A stretch of 10,008 nt of DNA from Promethearchaeum sp. (GCA_030611625.1 JAUWPK010000096.1:1-10008), one strand, 5' to 3'; counted from the first letter of the stretch, positions 1-6,586 are shown. Numbers and translations are program-made. Notes: generated from the letters alone by a model not told the origin.

Positions 1-1
1 G

Positions 2-166
2 GTCGGTATCGATGTGGTTAGAATCACTGAAGAATTCACATCGCAAACTTGTTCGCATTGTGGGATTGTTAAAAAATCCAATCGGAAACATCGGGGATTA
101 TACGTGTGTTCTGAATGTGGATTGGTTCTCAATGCTGATGTAAATGCAAGTAAAAACATATTATAA
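2..166 (+). CDS. tnpB: TnpB, RNA-guided nuclease of IS200/IS605 family, C-terminal end only
   Basis: The reading frame enters from the left edge and ends at TAA 164-166, leaving 54 residues. Seen: an E-E-F-T-S-Q-T-C-S-H-C-G stretch followed by a second C-S-E-C pair, which together form the four-cysteine zinc ribbon (codons at 50, 59, 107 and 116). The run D-V-N-A-S-K-N-I follows, whose Asp (codon 137-139) is the last RuvC catalytic acid. Both are hallmarks of TnpB/OrfB proteins, which cut DNA guided by an RNA made from the right end of their own element. The protein stops two residues after the Asn of N-A-S-K-N, slightly early for the family, so it may lack a short tail. Whether the rest of the gene is intact lies outside the window. 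The right-end hairpins follow immediately, as expected for this family. Confidence 0.93.
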   Translation, partial: VGIDVVRITEEFTSQTCSHCGIVKKSNRKHRGLYVCSECGLVLNADVNASKNIL

Positions 167-306
167 AAAGGAATCCCTAAGTCCATCTGGATAGGGGATA
201 GAGGGCGATTGGGCCGTCCAATAGTGTTAAAGATCTCGTAAAAAAGATCGTTAACCTATGAATCCCCTTCCTTCAGGAAGGGGTAGTTCAATAATTATCT
301 TTAAAA
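167..306 (+). ncRNA. Probable reRNA (omega RNA) scaffold with guide for TnpB
   Basis: Three stems can be drawn. First, 173-179 with 192-199 (one bulge), enclosing TCC/GGA (182-184/189-191). Second, 226-236 with 245-255, where 10 of 11 positions pair (A231 opposite G250) around an 8-nt loop. Third, the right-end hairpin 264-283. In this family the RNA overlaps the 3' end of tnpB, runs through the right end, and takes its guide from the DNA just beyond the element. The guide would therefore begin near 291 (ATAATTATCTTTAAAA). Both RNA ends given here are approximate; folding and family logic are the only evidence. Confidence 0.55.
264..283 (+). repeat. Right-end hairpin of the insertion sequence
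   Basis: Perfect 8-bp inverted repeat with a 4-nt TTCA loop (stem 264-271 with 276-283). In IS200/IS605 elements such a subterminal hairpin is bound by TnpA and also forms part of the reRNA. Confidence 0.85.
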
Positions 307-327
307 TCTCAAATATAGTTTTTTAAA

Positions 328-921
328 TCAAATCTTTTTTTGTGAATCATCAAACTTTTTTAAAAACTCAACCAATTTATCTAAAGATCGCCGTCTATGT
401 GAAATATGGTTTTTTTCCTCTAATTTTAATTCAGCAAATGTTATTCCGGGTGTTTCGTCTGATATAAAGATAGGATCAAAACCAAACCCAGAATTACCAC
501 GGGCTTCAATAGATACTTTCCCATAATTGATACCCTTAAATAAATGCACATTTTCATCTTCATCTAAATAAGCAATAACACTTTCAAAATGAGCTTTCCG
601 ATTTGTAGAATTACCTAAAATCTTTAATATTCCATCATATCCAACAGTTTTCATTACATATGAACTGTATACTCCTGGAAACCCGTTACATACATCATCA
701 ACAAAAAAACCAGCATCTTCAATAAAATAAGGGATTTTTACAAGATTTTTTACGCTATTTACTTTAAATAATGCAACTTCTTCTAAAGAATCGGCTTGGG
801 TTTCTAATAACTCCACATTTGATTGTAGTACTTCAAAATTTGGAAAATTTTTTCGAATAACATCCTTAACCTCTTTATATTTATGAAGATTCCCAGTTAC
901 GAATCGAAGAGTCTTTATCAT
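328..921 (-). CDS. HAM1/RdgB-like non-canonical purine NTP pyrophosphatase (XTP/dITP)
   Basis: Cleaves ITP, dITP or XTP to the monophosphate and pyrophosphate, cleaning deaminated purines from the nucleotide pool; cytosolic. The family motifs appear in order, numbered from the ATG at 921: T-G-N-L-H-K near residues 9-14 (phosphate binding), E-D-A-G-F-F-V-D in the middle (usually E-D-S-G-L; catalytic and metal-binding acids), N-G-F-P-G-V-Y-S-S, G-F-G-F-D-P-I-F, and F-A-E-L..E-E-K-N-H-I-S-H-R-R near the C-terminus (base and phosphate contacts). The frame also opens at a GTG at 948, nine codons earlier. I prefer the ATG at 921 because relatives begin 6-8 residues before T-G-N, and because a TATA-like element on the minus strand (about 956-966) would put the transcript start between the two. 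The 197-residue length is normal for the family. The stop is TGA. Confidence 0.93.
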   Translation of the reverse strand: MIKTLRFVTGNLHKYKEVKDVIRKNFPNFEVLQSNVELLETQADSLEEVALFKVNSVKNLVKIPYFIEDAGFFVDDVCNGFPGVYSSYVMKTVGYDGILKILGNSTNRKAHFESVIAYLDEDENVHLFKGINYGKVSIEARGNSGFGFDPIFISDETPGITFAELKLEEKNHISHRRRSLDKLVEFLKKFDDSQKKI

Positions 922-948
922 AATCAATATTAAATATTTCTCCCGCAC

Positions 949-1002
949 CTTATTAAAATTTATAACCTTAAAAATAATTATCTAAATGTAGAGTTAAAGA
1001 AA
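949..1002. promoter_or_regulatory. Divergent promoter between pyrophosphatase and methyltransferase genes
   Basis: The short AT-rich gap holds TATA-like elements for both directions: about 956-966 read on the minus strand (TTATAAATTTT) and about 966-976 on the plus strand (CTTAAAAATAA). With the usual archaeal spacing of about 25 bp to the start of transcription, both genes would have very short leaders, the pyrophosphatase one ending at the ATG at 921. Position-based inference. Confidence 0.45.
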
Positions 1003-1659
1003 ATGTCGTATGTTTATATGAAAGCTCTTGAGAACAAAGCTACAAGATATGATAGGGGTATTAAGCTCCTAACTCTGGGAAATTTACCAAGGATAAAAAA
1101 ACTGATTGTTGAAAAATACCTCGTTTCTTCAGAACATATTTTAGATATCGGAATGGGAACAGGGACTTTTGCTGTCCTTGCAGCACTAAGAAAAAAAGTA
1201 AATGTAATTGGTATTGATAAATCAGAAAAAATGCTTGCTATAGCAAAGCATCATATAAATGAAGCAAAAGTTCAGGAATTTGTGCATCCAATGCTCTTAC
1301 CTGTAGTGGAAATGGATACTGAATTTTTAGATGAAACCTTTGATAAAGTAATTGCAATTCTTTCCTTAAGCGAGATGTATCAAAATGAGCAAGATTTCTG
1401 TTTTAAACAAATCTATCGGGTCTTAAAACCTAACGGACAATTCATAATTGTTGATGAAACTATTCCAAGAAAATGGTGGAAAAAAATCCTTTATTTTACG
1501 ATCAGATTACCATTAGCATTTATTACATTTCTCGTTACTAACCTTTCGACCAAATCTTTGAAAAATATTAATAATCGGCTTTTAGAAAACAATTTTATAC
1601 TCTTAGAAGAAAAGAAATATCTAATTGATTCTTTAAGTTTAATACGAGCAAAAAAATAG
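1003..1659 (+). CDS. Class I SAM-dependent methyltransferase, CpaM-like (corrinoid-protein-associated)
   Basis: A 218-residue Rossmann-fold methyltransferase. Seen: motif I L-D-I-G-M-G-T-G-T at 47-55 (SAM binding), V-I-G-I-D at 68-72 with D72 as the expected ribose-binding acid, F-D-K-V-I-A-I-L-S-L at 113-122 (motif IV) and V-L-K-P-N-G at 140-145. The start M-S-Y-V-Y-M-K-A-L-E followed by R-Y-D-R-G-I..L-T-L-G (16-26) resembles, from memory, the methyltransferases annotated as corrinoid protein-associated (CpaM), which occur next to HgcA-like genes. That fits the HgcA/HgcB-like fusion two genes downstream. A tract of mostly hydrophobic residues at about 162-182 may lie against the membrane. 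It is the first gene of a three-gene plus-strand cluster, with 49 bp to the next. The stop is TAG. A decayed partial paralogue lies at 3791-3904. The acceptor substrate is unknown. Confidence 0.82.
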   Translation: MSYVYMKALENKATRYDRGIKLLTLGNLPRIKKLIVEKYLVSSEHILDIGMGTGTFAVLAALRKKVNVIGIDKSEKMLAIAKHHINEAKVQEFVHPMLLPVVEMDTEFLDETFDKVIAILSLSEMYQNEQDFCFKQIYRVLKPNGQFIIVDETIPRKWWKKILYFTIRLPLAFITFLVTNLSTKSLKNINNRLLENNFILLEEKKYLIDSLSLIRAKK

Positions 1660-1708
1660 AGTAAATGTTAAATTTATTCCAAATCAAACTAAATTCAAGT
1701 GAAATAAT

Positions 1709-2632
1709 ATGGTTCTTGTTGCAGGAATACAGATTGCTCCAATTCTTTTTAACAGCAAAAAAACATGGGAGAAATTAGCAGATTATATCAGAGAAGCTCA
1801 TGATAAAGGTGCAGAATTGGTCACATGGGGAGAGACTTTGATACCAGGATATCCATTTTGGCTAAGTCCAACAGGTGGAGCATCATGGGATAATGCAGAT
1901 CAGAAAAAAACGTATAGCTCTTACTGGCGAGAAGCCTTAGATTTCCAAAATAGTGATATCCTTTTAAAAATGAAGAATTTAGCAAGTGAGCTAAAAATTA
2001 TGATGATGGGAGGAGTAGCTGAAAAAAGCAGTGGTTCTACTTATTGCACCTTAATTTCTATTAATGGAAAGGGAGAATTAATTAATCGACATCGGAAAAT
2101 TAAACCAACTTATGAAGAAAGGCTTATCTGGGCTGATGGTGACGGAATCGGATTAAAAACAGTCCCATTCAATGGTTATAAGATAGGTGGATTGAACTGT
2201 TGGGAGAATTGGATTCCTTATACTCGAGCTGCTCTTCATAAACAAAATGAATTACTTCATGTAGCTGTTTGGCCTGGTAGTGATGGGATTACCAGAAATA
2301 TTACCAAATTTATTGCATTAGAAGGTCGTTATTGGGTGATTTCTGTTTCAGGTTTATTGAGAACTGAAGATATAATAAATATTTCTGAGGATGATTTTCC
2401 AGTTAAAAAATTACTTAATTTAGAAGAAAAAAAAGGGAAATTTTGGCAAAATGGAGGAACAATAATTGCGGATCCTAAAGGTAAATTTGTAAATGAACCG
2501 TTAATAGAGAAAGAAGGAATAGTTTATGCTGATATCGACTTCATGAAAGCAATTGAAGAAAGGCAAAACTTTGATTATAGTGGACATTATTCTCGTTTTG
2601 ATATTTTTAACAATCCACTGAAAGAAGAATAA
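1709..2632 (+). CDS. Branch-1 nitrilase (carbon-nitrogen hydrolase), probable nitrile aminohydrolase
   Basis: A 307-residue member of the nitrilase superfamily, whose true nitrilases turn a nitrile into a carboxylic acid and ammonia. Catalytic residues by motif: E42 (in G-E-T-L-I-P-G-Y-P-F-W), K130 (R-H-R-K-I-K-P-T), E137 (Y-E-E-R-L) and the nucleophile C164 (G-G-L-N-C-W-E-N-W-I-P). The C-W-E-N context, the P-G-Y-P-F-W loop and the C-terminal G-H-Y-S-R tail (around 292-296) are features of branch 1 (nitrilases) rather than of amidases or carbamoylases. Length is close to bacterial arylacetonitrilases. No signal peptide; probably cytosolic and, like relatives, possibly forming spirals or filaments. 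It sits between the CpaM-like gene (49 bp away) and the corrinoid fusion gene (16 bp away) on the same strand, so it is probably co-transcribed. Substrate unknown; a related C-N bond reaction is possible. Confidence 0.88.
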   Translation: MVLVAGIQIAPILFNSKKTWEKLADYIREAHDKGAELVTWGETLIPGYPFWLSPTGGASWDNADQKKTYSSYWREALDFQNSDILLKMKNLASELKIMMMGGVAEKSSGSTYCTLISINGKGELINRHRKIKPTYEERLIWADGDGIGLKTVPFNGYKIGGLNCWENWIPYTRAALHKQNELLHVAVWPGSDGITRNITKFIALEGRYWVISVSGLLRTEDIINISEDDFPVKKLLNLEEKKGKFWQNGGTIIADPKGKFVNEPLIEKEGIVYADIDFMKAIEERQNFDYSGHYSRFDIFNNPLKEE

Positions 2633-2648
2633 TACATGTGAAAAATCA

Positions 2649-3746
2649 ATGAATTTAATAAATATCCTAAAATTATGTGGAGGATTCTTGTTTAGATGGG
2701 TAGGGTTTCCAGTTGAGCCGAAATTACTAAAAATTGGGCAACCAGATGAAAATAGCCCAGTTTTATTAACTTCAAATTTTAATCTTACAGTGCATCGAGT
2801 CATTAAAGCTCTGAAAAATATTGATTGCTGGCTTTTGATTGCACCTTCAAATGGAATTAATGTTTGGTGTGGTGCTTGTGGAGATGATTTTTTAACAAGT
2901 TCAGTGCTTTCAATTTTAAAAACTTCAGATATAGGGAATAAAGTAAATCATCGAAGATTGATACTCCCACAGTTAAGCGCTTGTGGATTGGATCCTGTAG
3001 AAATCAAAGAAAAAACAGGTTGGAATGTTAAGTTTGGTCCAGTTTATGCAAAAGATATTCCAGAATATTTAAAAAACAATTATGAAAAAACTAAATCCCA
3101 GCGTGAAGTATCTTTTCCAATTCCGGCTCGCTTAGAAATGGCGTCCATGTATTTTTCAATGCTTACAATTATATTATCAATTATTTATGGATTTTGTGCA
3201 ATTTTTATAGATAGATTAGATTGGTTCGTGTATTTAGACATGATTTGCTTATGTGCACTCATGAATTACGGCGCGTTGTTTAGTGTTCCTTATATTAAAC
3301 TGAAAACTGGGCGAAGAAAAATAATTGTATTTGAAGGTTTAATTATCGGTTTAATTTTATTATTTTACTTCTTCATTTGGTCGGATGTCTTTGTTTTAAT
3401 TTGGAATTTAGTTCTTTCTCTATTATTCGCTTTGATATTAAGTGAGGACCTTCACGGTCTCACCCCAATTTATAAAAGTGAATTGGGAAATGCTAACTGG
3501 GATAAAGGGAAAAAAACCATGAATTTCATAATTGCAGAATACAAACTGAATCCATATGGCAAGATTTCCATAAATCGTGAAAATTGCATTGGATGTGGAG
3601 TTTGTATAGATGTTTGCCCGCGTAATGTCTATGAAATGAATGAATTTGAAAAAAAAGTGGATTTAATGCATCCTGAAAAATGTATCAATTGTAATGCCTG
3701 TGTTCATCGCTGTCTGACAAAATGTCTAACAATCTTACCCGATTAA
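2649..3746 (+). CDS. HgcA-HgcB-like fusion: membrane corrinoid protein with C-terminal two-[4Fe-4S] ferredoxin
   Basis: 365 residues in three parts. (1) Residues 30-145 match the HgcA corrinoid (CdhD-like) domain: S-P-V-L-L-T-S-N-F..V-H-R-V, W-L-L-I-A-P-S-N-G-I-N-V-W-C, H-R-R-L-I-L-P-Q-L and K-F-G-P-V-Y-A-K-D-I-P. C74 in N-V-W-C matches the HgcA cap-helix cysteine that ligates cobalt. (2) Four hydrophobic segments at about 166-187, 193-215, 225-244 and 246-265. (3) A ferredoxin domain with C313-x2-C316-x2-C319-x3-C323-P and C345-x2-C348-x2-C351-x3-C355, as in HgcB, plus C359. HgcA and HgcB are normally separate proteins that methylate mercury; fused versions are known in some archaea and, as I recall, the tested ones did not. 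Here the motif continues G-A-C-G where HgcA has A-A-G-K. Predicted role: reductively activated corrinoid methyl carrier at the membrane. A GTGA 7 bp before the ATG may be the ribosome site. Confidence 0.88.
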   Translation: MNLINILKLCGGFLFRWVGFPVEPKLLKIGQPDENSPVLLTSNFNLTVHRVIKALKNIDCWLLIAPSNGINVWCGACGDDFLTSSVLSILKTSDIGNKVNHRRLILPQLSACGLDPVEIKEKTGWNVKFGPVYAKDIPEYLKNNYEKTKSQREVSFPIPARLEMASMYFSMLTIILSIIYGFCAIFIDRLDWFVYLDMICLCALMNYGALFSVPYIKLKTGRRKIIVFEGLIIGLILLFYFFIWSDVFVLIWNLVLSLLFALILSEDLHGLTPIYKSELGNANWDKGKKTMNFIIAEYKLNPYGKISINRENCIGCGVCIDVCPRNVYEMNEFEKKVDLMHPEKCINCNACVHRCLTKCLTILPD

Positions 3747-3790
3747 TTGATCTTTTTCTTGATTTAACATCGATTTTTTCACTTAATTTC

Positions 3791-3904
3791 TTTTTAGACC
3801 AAAATTTTGATAAAATGATTGCCATCCTTTCATTAAGTGAAATGTATAATAATAAGCAAGATTTCTGCTATAAATCGATACACAATGGTTTAAAACACGA
3901 ATAA
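3791..3904 (+). pseudogene. Remnant of a second CpaM-like methyltransferase gene
   Basis: Read in frame from 3791, the sequence gives F-L-D-Q-N-F-D-K-M-I-A-I-L-S-L-S-E-M-Y and Q-D-F-C-Y-K before TAA 3902-3904. Aligned with residues 108-142 of the methyltransferase at 1003-1659, 25 of 35 residues are the same. Many differences are silent third-position changes (gat/gac, gca/gcc, tgt/tgc and others), so the copy diverged while still coding. The SAM-binding half and the C-terminal part are absent. The open frame begins at an ATG at 3722 inside the fusion gene and could encode 60 residues, but the first 23 show no likeness to the family. The remnant starts 44 bp after the fusion gene ends. Confidence 0.85.
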
Positions 3905-4007
3905 AAAGATTTATATATACAAAAATGTATATTTATAGTATGAAATGTGCTAGAAAAAATGAAGTAATATTATTTTTAAGATAAAATGAAAGAACATCTG
4001 ATTAAAA
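3905..4007 (+). promoter_or_regulatory. Promoter region of the ABC exporter, with inverted repeat over a TATA box
   Basis: A TATA-like run at 3911-3919 (TTATATATA) overlaps a perfect inverted repeat, ATATACA (3915-3921), AAAA, TGTATAT (3926-3932). That arrangement could be a repressor site, though AT-rich palindromes arise easily by chance. A second possible TATA element (TATTTTTAAG, about 3970-3980) would give an almost leaderless transcript for the ATG at 4008. I cannot choose between them. Confidence 0.4.
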
Positions 4008-4802
4008 ATGAAAACAATTGAACATAATGATAAATTCTTCAGTGTTGATAATATATCGAAATCTTATGGCAATTTTCTTGCGGTAGATGATGTTTCCTTT
4101 GAGATAAAGAAAGGAGAAATATTTGGATTATTAGGACCAAATGGCGCAGGTAAAACTACAGTTATTAAATCCATTCTCGCTGAAATTCAGATAGAAAATG
4201 GTAATATTTCTTTATTAGGATTAGATGCACTTAAAAATCAAATTGAATTTAAATCGCTAATTGGTTATGTTTCTGAAGATTCTTTTTTGTATGAATCAAT
4301 GACTCCAGAAAAACTCTTTAATTTCATTCTATCTATTCGACAAACGAACGATAATAAAAAAATAACAAAAAGATTACAAGAATATCTTTCAATTCTTGAT
4401 TTAACACAGTATTATAAAAAACCAATTGTTGCTTTGTCTAAAGGAACTAATAGAAAAATTGAAATTATCGCAGCATTATTACATAACCCAAAATTAATTA
4501 TTATGGATGAACCGTATAATGGAATTGACCCTGTATCGATTGCAACTTTAAATAAGATATTGAGAATGCATGTTAATCAAGGGGCTTCAATTTTATTTTC
4601 AACTCATATCTTAGAAGTGATTGAAAAAATTTGCGATCGAATATGTATACTAGATCGTGGAAAAACTTTGTTTACAGGAACAATCAATGAATTATCACCA
4701 GAAGGAAACGAAACTGACTTTGAAAAATTATTCTTACAATTAATGAAACATGATGAAAATTTAGCAATATCATTAAAAAATCTACAAGAAGCAATCAAAT
4801 AA
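4008..4802 (+). CDS. ABC transporter ATP-binding protein (ABC-2 / drug-export type)
   Basis: A 264-residue single nucleotide-binding domain that powers the permease encoded next to it. Seen: Walker A G-P-N-G-A-G-K-T-T (43-51), a Q-loop region where G-Y-V-S-E-D has Glu90 in place of Gln (frequent in this exporter group), signature L-S-K-G-T (143-147) in place of L-S-G-G-Q and followed by N-R-K, Walker B L-I-I-M-D-E (163-168) with catalytic E168, D-loop N-G-I-D (171-174) and switch H200 in S-T-H. The pattern Y-E..T-P-E and L-S-K-G..R-K is typical of ABC-2 exporters for antibiotics, peptides or lipids. The 30 residues after about 235 lie beyond the core. The permease starts 31 bp after the stop, so the two form an operon. 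The substrate cannot be read from the sequence. Confidence 0.93.
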   Translation: MKTIEHNDKFFSVDNISKSYGNFLAVDDVSFEIKKGEIFGLLGPNGAGKTTVIKSILAEIQIENGNISLLGLDALKNQIEFKSLIGYVSEDSFLYESMTPEKLFNFILSIRQTNDNKKITKRLQEYLSILDLTQYYKKPIVALSKGTNRKIEIIAALLHNPKLIIMDEPYNGIDPVSIATLNKILRMHVNQGASILFSTHILEVIEKICDRICILDRGKTLFTGTINELSPEGNETDFEKLFLQLMKHDENLAISLKNLQEAIK

Positions 4803-4833
4803 TCGTTTTAAATAAAAATAGGGAAGAATTATT

Positions 4834-6504
4834 GTGAATAATCGTCAATTATTTCAAATATCGAAATATGTTGTGAATGAGGGATTTCTATTAAGTTCGA
4901 AGGTTATAAATAACCCAGAGGATATTAATAAAAAGTTAGAAAAAAATCCTAATTATCTCAAATATCAAAAGTTATTATTTAAGATTTTTCAAGGAATAGG
5001 GCTTTTATTATTAATCCTTTATCCAATCAAGATCTTTAACGAAATTGAAAGTGCTAGTGCTTCTTCAATAAATAAATCATGGATTATATTCAGTGGAAGT
5101 CTTCATTATTCCTTTTTCTTCATTTTCCAAATGATATTTGTAGTAACTTTAGGTCTTTATTATTCAAACAAAATAATTTCAAAAGATCTTATTAGATTAC
5201 TCAATTCCCTTCCCCTTTCGCAAAAGGAGATGAGTAAAATTATTTATTTTTCAGTCATCCGTATTTTCGATCTCCAATTTCTGATAGTAATAATAGGATT
5301 ACCCTTTGGATTTCTATTTATAGGAGCAAATAATATTTTGTTTGTTTTCTTCTCTTTTATCGTTTCAGTAATTCATTGTTTCTTTTATTTGTCAATTTTT
5401 ATAATAATCTGTGAGAAAACAAATATGTTTATTGATTCCCATAAACGTTATAATAGAATTATATTAAATCTATTACTTATTTATAGTAGTGTCCTTATTT
5501 TTCCTAGTTTGAGATTATTTCCAATCAGCCTTTCTTCAAACTATCCTTTTTCATTCTCAAGCCTTGAATTAGCAACAAATTTTTTTTATTTGATACCATT
5601 TCCATTGAATTCAAGTTCAATTCTCATTGGAATTCAAATGAGTGATTTCTCTAAATTAAATCTAATTTTTGCAATTTTGGGGTTAATACTGTTAATTCTT
5701 ATTTCTTTAAAGTTATTTAAGTATTCTTTAAATTTAATACAAAAAAACATCTTTTCGGATAACATAAATAAAAATGAAGAAAAAAAATGTGAATTTTATG
5801 AAATTGAAATAAAAAATCCTGCAATATTTAAGGTTTATCAATCAGAAGAAAAATTCTTTTTAAAAAAGAAGCATGCACAAACATATATTGTATTTTGTTT
5901 AAACCTATTCGGTTCAGTTCTATTGTCTATTATTTTTTTTATATCCAATATTAACTCAATAGAATATGGCATTTTCTTTGCAATAATCGCGGTCTTTTCA
6001 TCTTTATTCTTTGGTGGATTTTTATTAATTTATGGTTTATTTAATAAATCAAATTACAGAAATTTGTATATTTCCTTGCCAATTCAGAATTCCAAAAGAT
6101 TAAAGGCCAAAATCAAGGTATTTCTTAAAAATATAACACTTATTATCATATTTCCCATTCTTTTCAACGTAATCAATTTTAAGAATAATGTAGAATCTCT
6201 CTTGTTGATGTGTATGTTTTTTCCATTTGTAATTGAATTACTAATCACCCTAATTATCATAAAAATATGGTTATTTGGAAAAAATCATAAATTATCATTA
6301 ATAGAAGAAGAAATCAATCACAGTGAAAGATTATTGAAATGGGGCACTATAATTCTAATTACCTGTTTATTTTATTATATTTCAATACAACTTTTTAATA
6401 TAGTATATGATTTTTCTGAATTAGGGCTTGCTTTTGGGATCTTTTGTTTTATTGATATTTTTCTTTTTTTCTTTTTAAAGAAAATACTTAGAAATATTGA
6501 TTAA
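4834..6504 (+). CDS. ABC-2 type exporter permease, large membrane protein with two similar halves
   Basis: 556 residues, strongly hydrophobic, with about twelve membrane segments (near 49-66, 92-112, 139-163, 168-193, 207-226, 248-268, 276-295, 352-372, 378-402, 432-448, 454-480, 503-524 and 528-548; the sixth is the least certain). Translation starts at GTG 4834, with GGGAAG 7 bp upstream as the probable ribosome site. Two cytoplasmic loops resemble each other: L-L-N-S-L-P-L-S-Q-K-E-M (122-133) and L-Y-I-S-L-P-I-Q-N-S-K-R-L (411-423). Each follows two membrane segments, and the L-P-x-S/N pattern is common in ABC-2 permeases. The protein therefore looks like two half-permeases joined, about twice the length of a simple ABC-2 subunit. 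A hydrophilic, charged linker at about 300-350 separates the halves. It partners the ATPase upstream; substrate unknown. Confidence 0.85.
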   Translation: MNNRQLFQISKYVVNEGFLLSSKVINNPEDINKKLEKNPNYLKYQKLLFKIFQGIGLLLLILYPIKIFNEIESASASSINKSWIIFSGSLHYSFFFIFQMIFVVTLGLYYSNKIISKDLIRLLNSLPLSQKEMSKIIYFSVIRIFDLQFLIVIIGLPFGFLFIGANNILFVFFSFIVSVIHCFFYLSIFIIICEKTNMFIDSHKRYNRIILNLLLIYSSVLIFPSLRLFPISLSSNYPFSFSSLELATNFFYLIPFPLNSSSILIGIQMSDFSKLNLIFAILGLILLILISLKLFKYSLNLIQKNIFSDNINKNEEKKCEFYEIEIKNPAIFKVYQSEEKFFLKKKHAQTYIVFCLNLFGSVLLSIIFFISNINSIEYGIFFAIIAVFSSLFFGGFLLIYGLFNKSNYRNLYISLPIQNSKRLKAKIKVFLKNITLIIIFPILFNVINFKNNVESLLLMCMFFPFVIELLITLIIIKIWLFGKNHKLSLIEEEINHSERLLKWGTIILITCLFYYISIQLFNIVYDFSELGLAFGIFCFIDIFLFFFLKKILRNID

Positions 6505-6525
6505 AAGTTTATAGGGTTTTTGCAG

Positions 6526-6586
6526 ATTTTATCCTAAATGGTAAAAGGGTTGACTGGAATACCGTCAAGATGAAAAAGGTTAGGGA
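6526..6586. repeat. 61-bp direct repeat, left copy
   Basis: It matches 8424-8484 at 59 of 61 positions (differences at 6534 C/T and 6582 A/G). It contains an internal hairpin, TTGAC (6550-6554), T, GG, AATA, CC, GTCAA (6564-6568). Read on the plus strand it can encode F-I-L-N-G-K-R-V-D-W-N-T-V-K-M-K-K-V and stops at TGA 6591-6593; the 6534 difference is silent in this frame. The right edge lies within the last codons of the truncated dam gene. It could be a piece of a gene or of a small mobile unit. Confidence 0.9.

Larger units (their letters stand above)
1..290 (+). mobile_element. Right end of an IS200/IS605-type (IS1341-like) insertion sequence
   Basis: The TnpB tail is followed by about 120 bp of hairpin-forming non-coding DNA ending in a perfect stem: CCCCTTCC (264-271), loop TTCA, GGAAGGGG (276-283), then TAGTTCA to 290. 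A G/C-rich hairpin near the end with a TTCA-like tail is typical of the single-strand transposed IS200/IS605 group, which makes no target duplication. The exact cleavage point near 290 is inferred. The left end and any tnpA lie outside the window. Confidence 0.85.

Noticed and set aside
922..948. GTG start at 948 for the pyrophosphatase
   Set aside because: Adds nine residues beyond the family's usual start and would probably lie upstream of the transcript start implied by the TATA element; ATG 921 preferred.
2501..2803. 100-codon minus-strand frame across the nitrilase/fusion-gene junction
   Set aside because: It overlaps two well-supported plus-strand genes and has no recognisable motif; it is a shadow.
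2649..3746. Calling the fusion a mercury methylation protein
   Set aside because: The cap-helix motif after N-V-W-C differs from HgcA and the terminal HgcB Cys pair is incomplete; as I recall, tested fused forms did not methylate mercury.
3722..3790. First 23 codons of the 60-codon frame starting at 3722 as a real protein start
   Set aside because: Starts inside the fusion gene and shows no likeness to the methyltransferase family; only 3791 onward is homologous.
4604..4798. 64-codon minus-strand frame inside the ABC ATPase gene
   Set aside because: Lies wholly antisense to the conserved C-terminal part of the ATPase; no independent support.
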